The position numbers were made by a program, and so were the translations under genes. Shown here in pieces: positions 21,673-32,800 of a DNA stretch of 42,278 nt (the stretch's first letter is position 1; the number at the start of each line of letters is the position of its first letter). The notes under the pieces were generated by a model. That model had not been told where the DNA came from, did not search any database, and saw only the letters and a list, made by a program, of their open reading frames with translations. The stretch comes from a virus, in the IMG/VR virus record IMGVR_UViG_3300032820_000027, positions 1 through 42,278 of that record; one strand, 5' to 3'.

Positions 21673-22518
21673 ATGGGTGCTAGTGATTGGACTTCCGCCT
21701 TTGAGGCAGAACCGCTTAATACTGATGCAGTCAGTTTAGGTGCTCAGGAGATAAGGGAGGGGAAAGTAGCAGTTAGGGAAGTCTTGGCTGTGGATCATCA
21801 TTTAGATCCAACAGGTGGTTCACCTGCTGCTACGGATAATGGTAAGCATAAGGTAATACAGGTTCTATCTGAGGGTGCCTCTGGAGATTCGTCACCGACG
21901 GTTCCCAGTGATGATAGTATGGGTCAGATCTATACCAAGGTATCAGCCGCATCTGGGGCTACTAACCCAGAGCTATACTACCAAAGTGCTGCTCAGGGAA
22001 TAGGTACTGGAATTGTTCGGCTGACTAGGAATGGTAGTGCAGAGAGTATCGAGGCTGGGTCTAAGATGGTCTTTTACCAAGCTGCGGCTCCTGCCGGGTG
22101 GACATTAATTGAGACTGTTGATGATAAACTGCTTATGGTTACAGATAGGAACGGGGCTACTCCTACTGACCATTTGGTAGGTGGTAGTTTATATCCTCCA
22201 ACATCCTCACCTGGAACTTCCACTTTAGTATACAACTGGACAATGGCAGGCATCGATGGGCACCAACTGACTATAGCCGAGATGCCAGCGCATACTCATA
22301 CTGGTCCGTTCTCCCCTAGCGGGCACACATTAGATAACGTAGGCGGGACACACTTAACAACCTCTAATAGACCAGTAGCGGGTACTGGTCCTACTGATTC
22401 TACAGGAGGTTCCGGTGCTGGCACAGATGGTGATGCCCATACACATCCCAATGTCAACTGGCGTCCAGAGGTAGCTGCGGTGATTATCTGCGAGAAGAAG
22501 GCATATAGTCTTGAGTAA
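21673..22518 (+). CDS. Tail fibre with phage tail collar domain
   Basis: 281 residues. The C-terminal half has the tail-collar signature: APAGWTLIETVDDKLLMV, then HQLTIAEMPAHTHTGPF, and a His-rich DAHTHPNVNWRPEVAAVIIC end; in related fibres the His pairs bind metal along the trimer axis. The N-terminal part (DWTSAFEAEPLNTDAVSLG, then QEIREGKVAVREVLAVDHH) is the likely attachment region seen in short fibres. The protein probably contacts the host surface. AGGAGAGTAGT precedes the start. Confidence 0.8.
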   Translation: MGASDWTSAFEAEPLNTDAVSLGAQEIREGKVAVREVLAVDHHLDPTGGSPAATDNGKHKVIQVLSEGASGDSSPTVPSDDSMGQIYTKVSAASGATNPELYYQSAAQGIGTGIVRLTRNGSAESIEAGSKMVFYQAAAPAGWTLIETVDDKLLMVTDRNGATPTDHLVGGSLYPPTSSPGTSTLVYNWTMAGIDGHQLTIAEMPAHTHTGPFSPSGHTLDNVGGTHLTTSNRPVAGTGPTDSTGGSGAGTDGDAHTHPNVNWRPEVAAVIICEKKAYSLE

Positions 22519-22816
22519 ATGCCCCATCATACGGAAGGCGTGTCCTAAGAGTAGTGACGAGGATGGGGGATGCCCCGCTTGGGTAGAGGGAGTCTTGGAA
22601 AAAGAGATAGTCAGCGGAGAACAAAGAGTGGTATCTGATTGTGTACTGAGGTTACTCCCCAGGTGGCTACTTCAATCCACTGAACAATCTCATGGAGTGC
22701 GGGCAGAAATGAGTGCTATGCGGGACTCCATGTCCGATGCAGCGACAGTACTTATGGGAAATGCCCTAAAGTCTGGTGTTGATATACCTATAGGATTCTT
22801 AAAGAGCGGTGAGTAG
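22511..22816 (+). CDS. Small Cys-containing protein, 101 aa
   Basis: Begins with TTG at 22511 overlapping the fibre stop by 8 bp. Cysteines at CPIIRKACP, GGCPAW and DCVL could form a metal or disulfide site. The second half is helical (HGVRAEMSAMRDSMSDAATV). No family is recognised; it may be a fibre chaperone by position, but this is only inference. Confidence 0.6.
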   Translation: MSKCPIIRKACPKSSDEDGGCPAWVEGVLEKEIVSGEQRVVSDCVLRLLPRWLLQSTEQSHGVRAEMSAMRDSMSDAATVLMGNALKSGVDIPIGFLKSGE

Positions 22817-24166
22817 TTGGCAAGATTAGCTTCATCACTACAACGTATCCGAATTAACCCGACAGAGATAACCTCTGATAATGTAGGGGAGTATGTCGGA
22901 TACCTAGCTGATTATATCAATGATCTTGTGGATATAGTAGCATTCGCCCCGGCGGATAATATAGAATCAGCGTCTGTTGATAGTCAGACTATTCTACAAA
23001 ATAGTATAGATAAAAAACACGTATTGGCGACTAATTCTTCTAATCTATTAGACAACCCATCATTTGAGTTGGTAGGTATAAACAATGCCTTTGAGATGAA
23101 GAATAGCGGCGGGAGCTGGAGTCGCTTTGAGCCTAATCTCTCCGATGATGGATTCGACCCTTACCAGGGGAGATATGTAGCTAAGTATGATACAGTAGGG
23201 CAGACTGTCGATGCGTCTATATTTGGCAGTGGGGATATGGGAGTTGTAGATACCTATAATCCTGGAGTTATACAGGCCCAAGAGGGTGAGGTTTATAATT
23301 TCACCTTTAGGGGATTGTATCCTAGTACCCCTCATGGCTCTGATTACGACAACGTGCAGGGTAAGATAAGATTCCATGACAAAGATGGGGCTATATTATC
23401 TACGGCAACTAATAAAGGATTCCCCGCAGCAGCGACTAATACGTGGCATCTAATAGCTGTAGAGAATGCAGCGGCTCCCGCTGATACAGCGTATATAACT
23501 GCTGGGGTAGAAGTACTTCGGATTGCTAGTGAGACTATCTCTTATTATATTGATGGTACTAGGTTGAGCTTAGTTGCAGGGGGTGATGTATCCTCTGGCG
23601 GGATTTACTCTGCTAATAAGGCAGTCCCCCCCGATCAGTCGGTTCCTATAGATTACGCAAGTCTACCTACTGGTATAGTATCATATCAAACCTCACCTAT
23701 TGACTGGGTTGAGCACGTAACTACTGATTGGGCCGAGGACGGCTCTACTGGACATTTTAAGTATACCGGGGCTACCACCAGGAAATTCTTAGTAACATGG
23801 AGCCTTACACTTGACTATTCTGTCTCCGTATCGTCATATGGACAGAGAACTACTATAGCAGGTGTTATACAAAAGTTTAGTGGTAGTTGGGCAGATGTTC
23901 CCGGATCTGCTACTGAATCAGGCGAGAGGGGGCAGTATGATGTTCCCGCATTCGGTAATTATTGGTTTCTAGGCCATGTGTCCGGATCTACTATAGTTAG
24001 TGTAGCACCTAATGAGGAACTACGTTTTAAGTATGGATTCTCTAATGCGTATGAGGCAGCACTTACAGCTTATACTATTACCCTCCGTGGGATAGGTTCA
24101 GCATATTTTCGGGGTGTTGAGAAGGGTGTATCTATAAATATAATCCCTGCCGAGGGTATAGTATGA
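22817..24166 (+). CDS. Putative tail fibre or receptor-binding protein, 449 aa
   Basis: It starts with TTG 22817 one base after the previous stop. Residues 1-75 are a helical attachment-like region (NVGEYVGYLADYINDLVDIV). Next comes LLDNPSFELVGINNAFEMKN and further beta-rich sequence, matching the lead-in of carbohydrate-binding-like jelly-roll domains in phage fibres. A second beta domain with Tyr-rich strands follows. It lacks any visible enzymatic motif. Role in host recognition is inferred from domain type and neighbours. Confidence 0.65.
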   Translation: MARLASSLQRIRINPTEITSDNVGEYVGYLADYINDLVDIVAFAPADNIESASVDSQTILQNSIDKKHVLATNSSNLLDNPSFELVGINNAFEMKNSGGSWSRFEPNLSDDGFDPYQGRYVAKYDTVGQTVDASIFGSGDMGVVDTYNPGVIQAQEGEVYNFTFRGLYPSTPHGSDYDNVQGKIRFHDKDGAILSTATNKGFPAAATNTWHLIAVENAAAPADTAYITAGVEVLRIASETISYYIDGTRLSLVAGGDVSSGGIYSANKAVPPDQSVPIDYASLPTGIVSYQTSPIDWVEHVTTDWAEDGSTGHFKYTGATTRKFLVTWSLTLDYSVSVSSYGQRTTIAGVIQKFSGSWADVPGSATESGERGQYDVPAFGNYWFLGHVSGSTIVSVAPNEELRFKYGFSNAYEAALTAYTITLRGIGSAYFRGVEKGVSINIIPAEGIV

Positions 24167-24372
24167 ATTGTCAATTTAGCGACATAGTAGTTCTAGAGAC
24201 AGCTATGTCTTGGTACTCTAGCATGAACGGTGTTATAGAAGAACTAACCCCTGAGCAGATAGCTGATATGACAGAGATAGGAGATATGTTGGAAGAGATT
24301 GGACTGCTATCCATTGATGACCAGATACACGCTATAAAAGAGGCTGTGAAAGAAATTAAGGATCGGGAGTAG
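24163..24372 (+). CDS. Small acidic helical protein, 69 aa
   Basis: Overlaps the previous stop by 4 bp (ATGA) with GAGGGTATAGT upstream. The sequence (ELTPEQIADMTEIGDMLEEIGLL, given here as ELTPEQIADMTEIGDMLE) is an acidic helical hairpin. No family recognised. Confidence 0.65.
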   Translation: MNCQFSDIVVLETAMSWYSSMNGVIEELTPEQIADMTEIGDMLEEIGLLSIDDQIHAIKEAVKEIKDRE

Positions 24373-24374
24373 AT

Positions 24375-26927
24375 ATGCCCTCTGAAACTATACCGAGTCA
24401 GCTAGATCCTAGTTGGAAGACTACGATTATATCCTCCCTGGATGGTGGTTTAAACACTACCGCCTTCCCGGACCTCCTCATGCCCGAAGAGAGTACCAGT
24501 GTCAATAACCTATCCCTCCGAGATGGTAGGGTTAGGGTAGATATTGGTAGCACCGCTATGGCTGGTAATAACGTCGGGCATGGAAAGTTCAGGACTACAA
24601 CTATCCACCTGTCCAGTGCTACTAAGACTATATTCGCTATAACCGATGAGACAGTTCTTGTCTTAACTGATTATGGTGCCGATAAGAGAGAGTGGCAGTA
24701 TGCCGTGGTGGACGGGGCTACGGCTATAAGTGCGAGTCATCTTGATTATAGGACGACTACGGCTGTTGCACATACGGGGTCATTTCCCGCAGGCATAGGT
24801 AACGCAGGGGAGGTATCTTTTAAGATAGCCGGGTCATTCGATCCTGCTGATGTTACTAATAGACGAAGGATAGGCATAACTCTAACAGACGGCCACCAGC
24901 ATCAGGCTAATATAGTTGGTTGGGATTCTGGTACTAAGGTAGTAACTATAAATAACCCTTTGCCCTCTAATGTAGAGCTTGGTGATGTTGTTGTAACTGC
25001 ACCTAAACTTAAGGGGACTATAGATAAACAAGTATCTACCGTCTCAGTTCCGTGGGGAGGGGGTACTACTGATACTGCCCCTTGGGTGGTATTTACTAAC
25101 GGAGCGGATCGTCCGTTGTATTTTAACGGGTCCAAAATTAAGTATGTCCCCAATCTTCCCTACAGTGGAGATGTAGTATGTGAGGTAGTAACAACCTATA
25201 AAGGTACTTTGATACTGGGTAATTGTGTTCTGAGTTCGGCTGTTAAGCTCAATACTATTCTCTGGAGTGATATAGGTGATCCTGAGGAATGGCTATCTAA
25301 TAACTCCGGGCAGCAGGATATTCTGGAGCAGGGTGAGCGTATAACTGCTCTTAGATCACTTGGCCCGGATATGATAGTCTACGGTCCTAGATCTGTAACT
25401 AGGATGACCTATGCAGGTTCTACTAACTTCCTATTCGCCTTTGCAGGAGCTGTATCCGGTTCCTCGATAGGTGCCGTAGGACTTGGTGAGGGTATCGGTT
25501 GTGTATCAGCTAATGCTGTATATTCTACCGGGGACTCTCATTTGTTTATGGCCCCTAATGGTATCTACCGATATACAGGAGGGTACTCAGCTACCCGCAT
25601 ATCGGAATCTATCCATAAGGGATATTTTGGATCTGGTGGGTCTATAGATGAGACTAATATAGATAAGACCTTTACCGTGTATCTTGATGAGCATAAGGAG
25701 TTGTATTTCCTGGTTCCGGTTCCGAATGAAGACTATACCAATACGGCTATAGTAGTGGATATGGATAGTATATCTGGTAGCTATGCCCAGTCTGTGGGAG
25801 GTTCCAGTCCTAGGTTTAGGACCAGAGTTTTTGCCGGTCATATATCAGGTGCCGGTGTGGCTGTATCCCAGGAACGTATTACGTGGAATACTATAGAGCG
25901 TACTTGGGAAGAGCAGGTAGTCCAATGGGATTATGAGGTGCTACTTAGTGATGCTCCTACGGCTACTCTTGGGGCCTCTCCTACTAATGGAATAGCTGTG
26001 GGAGTTACGGGAACTGCTGCTGAGGATAAGTGGACTTTTATAAATAGCTCGACACGAGCCATTATATATGATCTTACCGTTGCCGACATGAATATAGTGG
26101 CGAGTGCTGGTGCCGGAGCTACTGTGTATGTCCCGGTTATTGATAGCCAATTTAGTAGGATTGGTGGAGAGTATATAAAGACTAGTATAGCGAGTAGTAC
26201 TCAGAGAGATGCGATAACTGACCATACCAGTACTGATCTAGTGTTGCTTGGCGGGGATCTGACATATGGTGTTACAGCAGGTTCTACTATTACTGGAACT
26301 GGTATAGAGGATGACCCGGTTACGACAGTGGTTAGTATTACTAATACAACTACCCTAGTTATGTCCCAGGTTGCGGAGTCAAGTGTACTTGCGTCTTCTA
26401 TAACCTTCACCGCTCCCAATGGGGGTGATATAATATCATTTCTCCACGGAGGAGAATTTACTACATTAGAGGTAGAGACTGCTCCATTTGTCTCCGCTCT
26501 AGGTACTCTCAGCTATACCACCCTGATAGACACAGAAAAGCCCCTATATATCGTTAGCAATGCTCTGTATACCATAGATTTTGTAAGTCCCCAGGACTTT
26601 ATAACACCTGAGGCTGGGGGTGGTACTGATATACCCTGGACAATAGAGACAAAAGATTTTACCGGATTCGATAAGGAACTAAGGACAGACCTTATAGATT
26701 TAGTCCTCCGAGGTGTGGATGTGGATGTTAGTATTAGCAGGGATGGTGGATCATCATTTACCTCCCTGGGTACTGCTACTGAGATTCTAGCTAATGTTAG
26801 ATCCAGGTTCCACTCTCAGGGAGTAGGGGATAAATTCAGGTTTAGGATCTCAGGATCTGGTGGTAATGCAGAGATTGGTTCTGTATCTATTAGGTACCGG
26901 GAAGAGGACAGGTATAGATTAGTATGA
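24375..26927 (+). CDS. Tail nozzle / tubular protein B-like structural protein, 850 aa
   Basis: The N-terminus (SLDGGLNTTAFPDLLMPEES, then NNLSLRDGRVRVDIGS) is the usual opening of podovirus tail nozzle or stabilisation proteins, which form the distal tube below the adaptor. Length and beta-rich composition agree. NTILWSDIGDPEEWLSNNSG and ITALRSLGPDMIVYGPRSV are also typical of this family. Residues about 615-680 carry an inserted module (AGSTITGTGI, SITNTTTLVMSQVA) like that in tandem paralogue 2. GGGAGTAGAT precedes ATG 24375. Confidence 0.75.
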   Translation: MPSETIPSQLDPSWKTTIISSLDGGLNTTAFPDLLMPEESTSVNNLSLRDGRVRVDIGSTAMAGNNVGHGKFRTTTIHLSSATKTIFAITDETVLVLTDYGADKREWQYAVVDGATAISASHLDYRTTTAVAHTGSFPAGIGNAGEVSFKIAGSFDPADVTNRRRIGITLTDGHQHQANIVGWDSGTKVVTINNPLPSNVELGDVVVTAPKLKGTIDKQVSTVSVPWGGGTTDTAPWVVFTNGADRPLYFNGSKIKYVPNLPYSGDVVCEVVTTYKGTLILGNCVLSSAVKLNTILWSDIGDPEEWLSNNSGQQDILEQGERITALRSLGPDMIVYGPRSVTRMTYAGSTNFLFAFAGAVSGSSIGAVGLGEGIGCVSANAVYSTGDSHLFMAPNGIYRYTGGYSATRISESIHKGYFGSGGSIDETNIDKTFTVYLDEHKELYFLVPVPNEDYTNTAIVVDMDSISGSYAQSVGGSSPRFRTRVFAGHISGAGVAVSQERITWNTIERTWEEQVVQWDYEVLLSDAPTATLGASPTNGIAVGVTGTAAEDKWTFINSSTRAIIYDLTVADMNIVASAGAGATVYVPVIDSQFSRIGGEYIKTSIASSTQRDAITDHTSTDLVLLGGDLTYGVTAGSTITGTGIEDDPVTTVVSITNTTTLVMSQVAESSVLASSITFTAPNGGDIISFLHGGEFTTLEVETAPFVSALGTLSYTTLIDTEKPLYIVSNALYTIDFVSPQDFITPEAGGGTDIPWTIETKDFTGFDKELRTDLIDLVLRGVDVDVSISRDGGSSFTSLGTATEILANVRSRFHSQGVGDKFRFRISGSGGNAEIGSVSIRYREEDRYRLV

Positions 26928-27223
26928 CTCAGTTATTTAATATGCCTCTGGAAGATGCCTTGGGGACGAGGTGGGATAAAGGTCTTTCTGAGGTTAGAGG
27001 AAAGTCTCGGGGGTGGGTTGGGAATCCTCCGATGGAAGAAGCCTATGAAGAGGTCCTGGATATAATCAACTATTCCAGGGAGGCTTACAACCAGGGGCAT
27101 ATTAAAGAATATGAGGCACATTATATAGAGAGAGAAGCTAAAGGGCTAGCTCAGACTATAAGAATGTATATAAGAAATGCAAAAGACAGTGGCGTTCAAT
27201 CATTGAATGTTAGGAGAAAATAA
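26924..27223 (+). CDS. Hypothetical protein, 99 aa
   Basis: A helical protein starting in the previous stop (ATGA). It ends VQSLNVRRK, and the codons of this end lie in palindrome copy 6 (27195-27207). By position between nozzle and ejection proteins it is likely a minor virion or assembly protein. No family recognised. Confidence 0.6.
   Translation: MTQLFNMPLEDALGTRWDKGLSEVRGKSRGWVGNPPMEEAYEEVLDIINYSREAYNQGHIKEYEAHYIEREAKGLAQTIRMYIRNAKDSGVQSLNVRRK
27195..27207. promoter_or_regulatory. Dispersed palindrome TTCAATNATTGAA, copy 6
   Basis: TTCAATCATTGAA at the 3' end of the gene at 26924, about 16 bp before the start codon of the next gene. Confidence 0.85.
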
Positions 27224-27972
27224 TGGCAGGCGCACAAGCACAGGGGTCAAGATCTCGTACTAATACCTGGACAAAGGTCATGGATCTACTTAGTGGTCCG
27301 CAGCGAGCTGGACAGACTGAGCTTATAAATCAAATATTTGGTGAGCTAGAAAATATACGCCTACGGCCTCAGGAGACCTATGCGGGTATATCAGATGAGG
27401 GTGAAAGATACCGTACTCAATTGAAGGATGTTCTAGGGGCCAACCTGGGAATCTATGGAGATATGGCTAATACTCAGTATGGAGGAATATCCCCTGAGTT
27501 TAAGGCCATGCTAAGCAGCAATATAGATGCTCCTACTATGGAAGCCGCCGGAGAGATGGGAAGGGGCCTTAAATTAGAGGGTGCTGGAGGGGGGCATTTC
27601 GGTAATAGACAAAGCTCTGATATGTACAGAGGCAATATGAATATAGCTGATAGGGCTGTGCAACAAATCGCCCAGCAGAGAACTGGGGCTATATTAGGTG
27701 AACAGCAGAGAGGTGAGGATCAAGCCTTTAGAAGAAGGCAGATGGGATTAGAAGGATTAGCGCAGACGGGTCAGTCTTTGGTAGGTCTCCAAGATCAAGA
27801 ACGAGCCCTACTAAATGAGGCTTCCGCGTTTAGACAGGCTCAGCAACAGAATCAACTGAATGCTCTATTGGCTATGCTGGGACTTGGATCGCAGATAACA
27901 TCCTCGGTCACTCAGGGCCTAGGCCAATTTAGTAAGAGTAAGACTGATAGTGGAGGTGGAGGAATTGGCTGA
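27223..27972 (+). CDS. Putative internal virion (ejection) protein, 249 aa
   Basis: Ala-, Gln- and Gly-rich with long helices (RAVQQIAQQRTGAILGEQQR, then SAFRQAQQQNQLNALLAMLG) and a hydrophobic Gly-rich C-terminal region, similar in style to small internal proteins of T7-like phages that enter the host envelope with the DNA. No direct family match seen. GTTAGGAGAAAATA precedes ATG 27223. Confidence 0.6.
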   Translation: MAGAQAQGSRSRTNTWTKVMDLLSGPQRAGQTELINQIFGELENIRLRPQETYAGISDEGERYRTQLKDVLGANLGIYGDMANTQYGGISPEFKAMLSSNIDAPTMEAAGEMGRGLKLEGAGGGHFGNRQSSDMYRGNMNIADRAVQQIAQQRTGAILGEQQRGEDQAFRRRQMGLEGLAQTGQSLVGLQDQERALLNEASAFRQAQQQNQLNALLAMLGLGSQITSSVTQGLGQFSKSKTDSGGGGIG

Positions 27973-29815
27973 ATCTAACGATCTTATTACATTGCTTACT
28001 GGTAGTGGTGGCAGGGATACTAGAAGAGCAGATGCCATTATTGAAAGGCTCATACAAGACAGACTAGGTATCCCACAGCCCGGGGCTGAGAAACGAGAGG
28101 CTGAGAGGGGAAGAAATGTAGGTATAGCAGAATCTATACAGCCGTACTCTGCCACTAACATTCCTGTATTAGGTCCTCTTCTTCAGATGGTCGGAGATAG
28201 TCCGGTAGGTTCTCTTCTCAAGGCTCCCCTTCCTGAATCTTTCGATGTAGGTATGTTTGGAGCTGAGCCTACGGGAGCAGGACCTTGGGATTTTAAGCCT
28301 GGACTTGGAGGGAAGGATCCTGTTGCATTAGATCCTGAGTCAGCACTGGAGGTTATAAACTCGTTACCTGGTCTATCATCGACAGATAGGGCTCGATATA
28401 AGGCACAGATAAGTAGGGTGAATGATATAGTTAGTGCTAACACTGATTATAGTTCTATGCAGGCTAATAAAGGTGAGCCCTGGGGCCTGCCCGAGGAAAA
28501 GTTTTCGAATCTAGAGGTATTAAAGAAGGAGATGGACAGAGATGGCGCAGCTCCCAGTGCTACGTCTGATTTTATAAACGCTGTCACGGGTATTAAGAAT
28601 CGTAGAGCCGCAACCGCAGCCAGGAAGGCACAGGTATCTGGGGGTATATCATATACAACAGTAGAAGAGAATGTAATAGGTAAGGATGGTAACTATGTGT
28701 ATGACCCAGTTTCAGGCCTACCAGTAAAACAAAAAGTAAGAATAGGTACAGATAATGCTAGCGGGGAGATAGTAAGTGAGACTAAACTATCTGGGACTAT
28801 TCTAGGCAGTCAAGTATCTCCGACTGCTGCCCAAGCAGTTGCTACGCAAAGAGCCCTGGATACATATGAAAGAGCCCAGGTGACGAGCATAGAAGAGAGA
28901 AGTAGGTCTACTCAACAGCAGATAATTGGACTTACTAAGAATATAAGAAGTATGGGTAAACTATGGATGCCTACCATGACAAAGTGGGAGAATAATAAAG
29001 GACCTTCTCCTATTGGTACTTCGGGAAGGTTAGCTGTGGGCACGGCTAATTTTATGAATACCGTAGGTCAGTTAACTAATATGATTAGTGGGATGGGTAA
29101 ACTATCTCCTGAGGAGAGATCGGCTAATCCGAACTATGTTATACCCGGAGCTATGAGTATGAATAAGTTTAGGCTCCCGAGGGCTGACGCTATATTTAGT
29201 GATACAGAAATCCCTGGTGTGGATCAGATATCTGGTGAGTATTTTGTAGGTGCGGCGAAGAGTCTCAGAAATTTTACTAGGGGAGATGCCCTGGCAGAAT
29301 TTGAGGAGGGGGGATGGGAAGATATGCACTCCAATATAATGGCTGAGGCCGGAGGTAACGCAAAGATAGCGGCTGAAATTGCCGCAGAGACTAAGGGGAT
29401 GGCTATAGGATTATCTATGATAGAAAGTGCTGGTAGGATGTCTAGGACCGCCACCTCTGTCAGTAATCCCGTAGCTGCTACTATACAGGAACAAATGCGG
29501 GATCTAAGTCAATATAGAACACTAGCTTCGAGGGGAGCTTATTTTAAGCAGCGGATGAAGATAAAGATAGAAGAGATAATCATTCGTTCTAAGGAAGAAA
29601 TAAGGCAAGCAGAGTTGAGTGGAGTTCGAGTAGATCCTTATCTTAGACAACAGTGGGATCCAAAACTACTAGAAGCCTATGATATAGACCCTAATATCTT
29701 TAATACCGGTGTAGTCGAAGGTTCGCCGGATACAGAAGGTCCGCCTGTTCGTCTATTCGACGGTAGTAGTGGCTCTGCAAGTAGTGATGGAACCTTTGTA
29801 GTGCAACCTAGGTAG
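27965..29815 (+). CDS. Putative internal virion (ejection) protein, 616 aa
   Basis: TTG 27965 (then AESNDLITLL) has GGAGG 8 bases upstream and overlaps the previous stop by 8 bp; GTG at 27950 is the alternative start. The protein is largely helical with low-complexity Gly/Pro/Ser-rich ends. It has a central hydrophobic-helical part (NVGQLTNMISGM-like segments and AKIAAEIAAETKGMAIGLSM) that suits membrane insertion. No enzymatic motif is visible. Role inferred from order: nozzle, then three large helical proteins, then lysis. Confidence 0.6.
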   Translation: MAESNDLITLLTGSGGRDTRRADAIIERLIQDRLGIPQPGAEKREAERGRNVGIAESIQPYSATNIPVLGPLLQMVGDSPVGSLLKAPLPESFDVGMFGAEPTGAGPWDFKPGLGGKDPVALDPESALEVINSLPGLSSTDRARYKAQISRVNDIVSANTDYSSMQANKGEPWGLPEEKFSNLEVLKKEMDRDGAAPSATSDFINAVTGIKNRRAATAARKAQVSGGISYTTVEENVIGKDGNYVYDPVSGLPVKQKVRIGTDNASGEIVSETKLSGTILGSQVSPTAAQAVATQRALDTYERAQVTSIEERSRSTQQQIIGLTKNIRSMGKLWMPTMTKWENNKGPSPIGTSGRLAVGTANFMNTVGQLTNMISGMGKLSPEERSANPNYVIPGAMSMNKFRLPRADAIFSDTEIPGVDQISGEYFVGAAKSLRNFTRGDALAEFEEGGWEDMHSNIMAEAGGNAKIAAEIAAETKGMAIGLSMIESAGRMSRTATSVSNPVAATIQEQMRDLSQYRTLASRGAYFKQRMKIKIEEIIIRSKEEIRQAELSGVRVDPYLRQQWDPKLLEAYDIDPNIFNTGVVEGSPDTEGPPVRLFDGSSGSASSDGTFVVQPR

Positions 29816-29824
29816 GAGAAAATA

Positions 29825-32800
29825 ATGGCTGATGGACCCAAGACTGCAGATGGTAGGTATCCCTTTATAATTATAGAGGCCACTGATGGAAGACCAGGAA
29901 GTGGGATACTAGCCTCGGAAGATAATGCCGACGTAGCTAGGCGTGAGTGGGTGGAAAGGGAGCAGGCAAAAGGAACTCTTCCTACGCCGGGTAGGCCTAC
30001 CGCCGGGGAGTCACCGGCTATCACTGGACGAAAACAGGGAGCAGGGCCACTTGTCCCCGGGTTTGGTAATACCGCGCCCGAGGATATGGTAGCAGCTGAT
30101 TTCGAGAACCTGCCCCCTGATCTACACTCCATTATAAAGAATATAGCCCCTGAGAAACGTCAAGGAACCCTGGATACGATAGGGCAGATACTAGGATCTT
30201 TCATACCTGGAGGGGGTATGGATACAGATATTATGTCTATGCCTAATAGCGAAGCCATACAACGATTGCGTGGAGGGGAGCCTACTACTCTAGATGACTT
30301 TGCTAGGGCGATGGCTGGTCCTGATGCTACTCCAGAGCAAAAGCTCAATACTATTCAAGGCCACCCAGATCTTGGTCCCACATCATATCAATGGGCTCCC
30401 GGGAAAAATACCCCTGAGGGTTACACACTTACATTAGATCATCTAGCTATGAATAATGCTCTGGCTAGAAATTTTGGTGAGGATCTAATAGAGGCTGAAT
30501 TTCCCGGAGGGGCAATTAGAAACTATGACCCAGAGTTAAAGGACATTATTAAACTAGAACTTGGTGGCGGAAAGTTCCAGGCCAGGACTAATTTTGCGCC
30601 TTTTTCTATGTCTTTAGTAGAAATGGGTGCATATATGAATAGGACACAACAGTATCCTTTTTCCCCCGCTAATATGATGGATGAAAGAGATGCCCTACTT
30701 AGTCAAGGAATATATGCGAGAATAGCGTCAGACCCGGGCCGGCAAGGAAATTCATTCCTATTTGCTCGTAGATCTGAGTCTGAGGATTGGCAGCCAGTTA
30801 ACATGGGCTCATGGGAGGAAACCTTTAAGTCCCTTGGCACCGAGGTTCCTGCGACGCTTATACAGATAATGAGTGCCATGCTAGGTAGAAAATATGGCTA
30901 TCCGAAGATAAAAGATAGATTCCCGAGTATGGGTAAGTTTGCATCTAGGGCAACTAAACTGGGAGTGGAAACAGGTGCAGCTACTCTAGGTGGAATTGCC
31001 GCGGTAGAGGCTGAAAATAAGATCTATTCTGCCTTCTTTGACCAACCTGAACCGACATTACAGCAAAGGGTAAATGAGGCAGCTGAGATGGCTGCTTATA
31101 CGGTAGGAGGAGATGTTGGTATACAGGGCACCCTGGGAATATTGAAAGGGGGATCTAGCAGGGTTCTATTCAAACTTTCTGGTGATCCTGAAGGCTTGAA
31201 ATATGCCAATCAACTTGCACAGGAATTAGGGTTCCCTCCAGTTCTCCCAGGTCAGTTGGGTCCTATCGCAAAGACTAGAATGAGTCGTCTGGTCAACTTC
31301 ACCCCCTTCGGACAAAGATGGGCTACTCAACAACTAAGTCAGGTGACTGACGCCCTGTTTAACCTGACTAATAGGATAGGAAATATACCTGATGCTTATG
31401 CTCAAGAAGCAGCGCTTAAGAGGATGTCGGCACAACATGAGTTAAGAGGACTAGAAAAAGCTGGGAAGTTCCGAGAGAAGGGTGTTGCTTTTACTCGTAA
31501 AGGTAGGCAAAAGAGGGCAGACCTAGCAACTACGGCTGAACAGAATGCTCTTAGAGACGAGTTGTCAAGACTACATATGGGTATAGAGGATACTAAATGG
31601 ACTAGGTGGAATCCTTATACTAATGCAGTAGGGTGGGTGCGAGAATCTGCTAAGGAGATGCAGGGTATATTACGAGGTAAGGCCGGATATAAACAGACCG
31701 GAGATCTAAGAACGGTTAGGACAGATGCTAGGAAGGCTTATACTCAATGGGAGTTAAATGCTAGTAACGCATTTACAAAGGAAGCTGACGGGATAGGAGA
31801 GCAGCTACATAGACACGGGGCTACATGGGATCTGTCAGCGGTACAAGATGTTATACCCGATGTACTATCGGTACAAAGGGGAATCCCCATCGAGGGAGGT
31901 ATTATAGGTGGACGTAAGCTAACCCCGGAATTCTGGGAGTCCGACCTAGGGAAAAAGGTACTTGGTATAAGCCAACTTGGGAGTGAGGTAGTATCTGGTA
32001 ATCCCGGTACTTTTGGTACGCTAAGGGAACTTATGAGTGAGCTGGATAATATACCTTATAGTAGTCTAGCTACTAAGACTGAGAAGGATATACTAAGTGC
32101 CTATCAAAAGGCTCTTAGAAAAGCTGTATACGATCCCCAGTTTCCCGCCGATATGACTAGGTATGCAGATAATATCCCGGGGCAGACTCCTACATTTAAG
32201 CGGAGTGAAGTTCTAAAAGTAATGAATGATAGTCGGGGGGCGTATAAAGAGTATCTAGCCGCACGTGAGATGTGGGGAATAAACACTGCGATAGGTTTGC
32301 CCCCAGAGGATCTAGTAAAGTACTTCATTAGTCCTAGGAATAAACCTCATGGGGTGATAGATCTGCATACTATGTATAAGTCAGCATTCTCCGGAGAAGA
32401 ATTTAACAAGGAATGGGGCAAGGTAACTCACGCATTCGCTAACCAGGTTATGAGTTGGCCTGCTGATGATATAACAAAATTCCTTAAGGAGATTCCCGCT
32501 GGACCTGAGTATGCAAAGGCTCGTAAATTGCTAATGACTCCTCGGCAAGAAATAGAGATGACAAAATACGCTCGGAGAAAGAAGGTTATAGTAGACGATC
32601 CCAAGGTTATAGATCTACTCAGTAACATGACTGAGATGGGTAAGCAACTAGTTGATGCGAAGGTAATGAAAGACGAATTTGCATTCTCTGAGTATGTACA
32701 GTTGATAACTAAGGCCTACGGTAAAGAGAATATGCAGGAGATGGTACCCTGGGCTATACTTACTGACGTACTAAATAAGAGCCTAGTACTTCGAGGTGGT

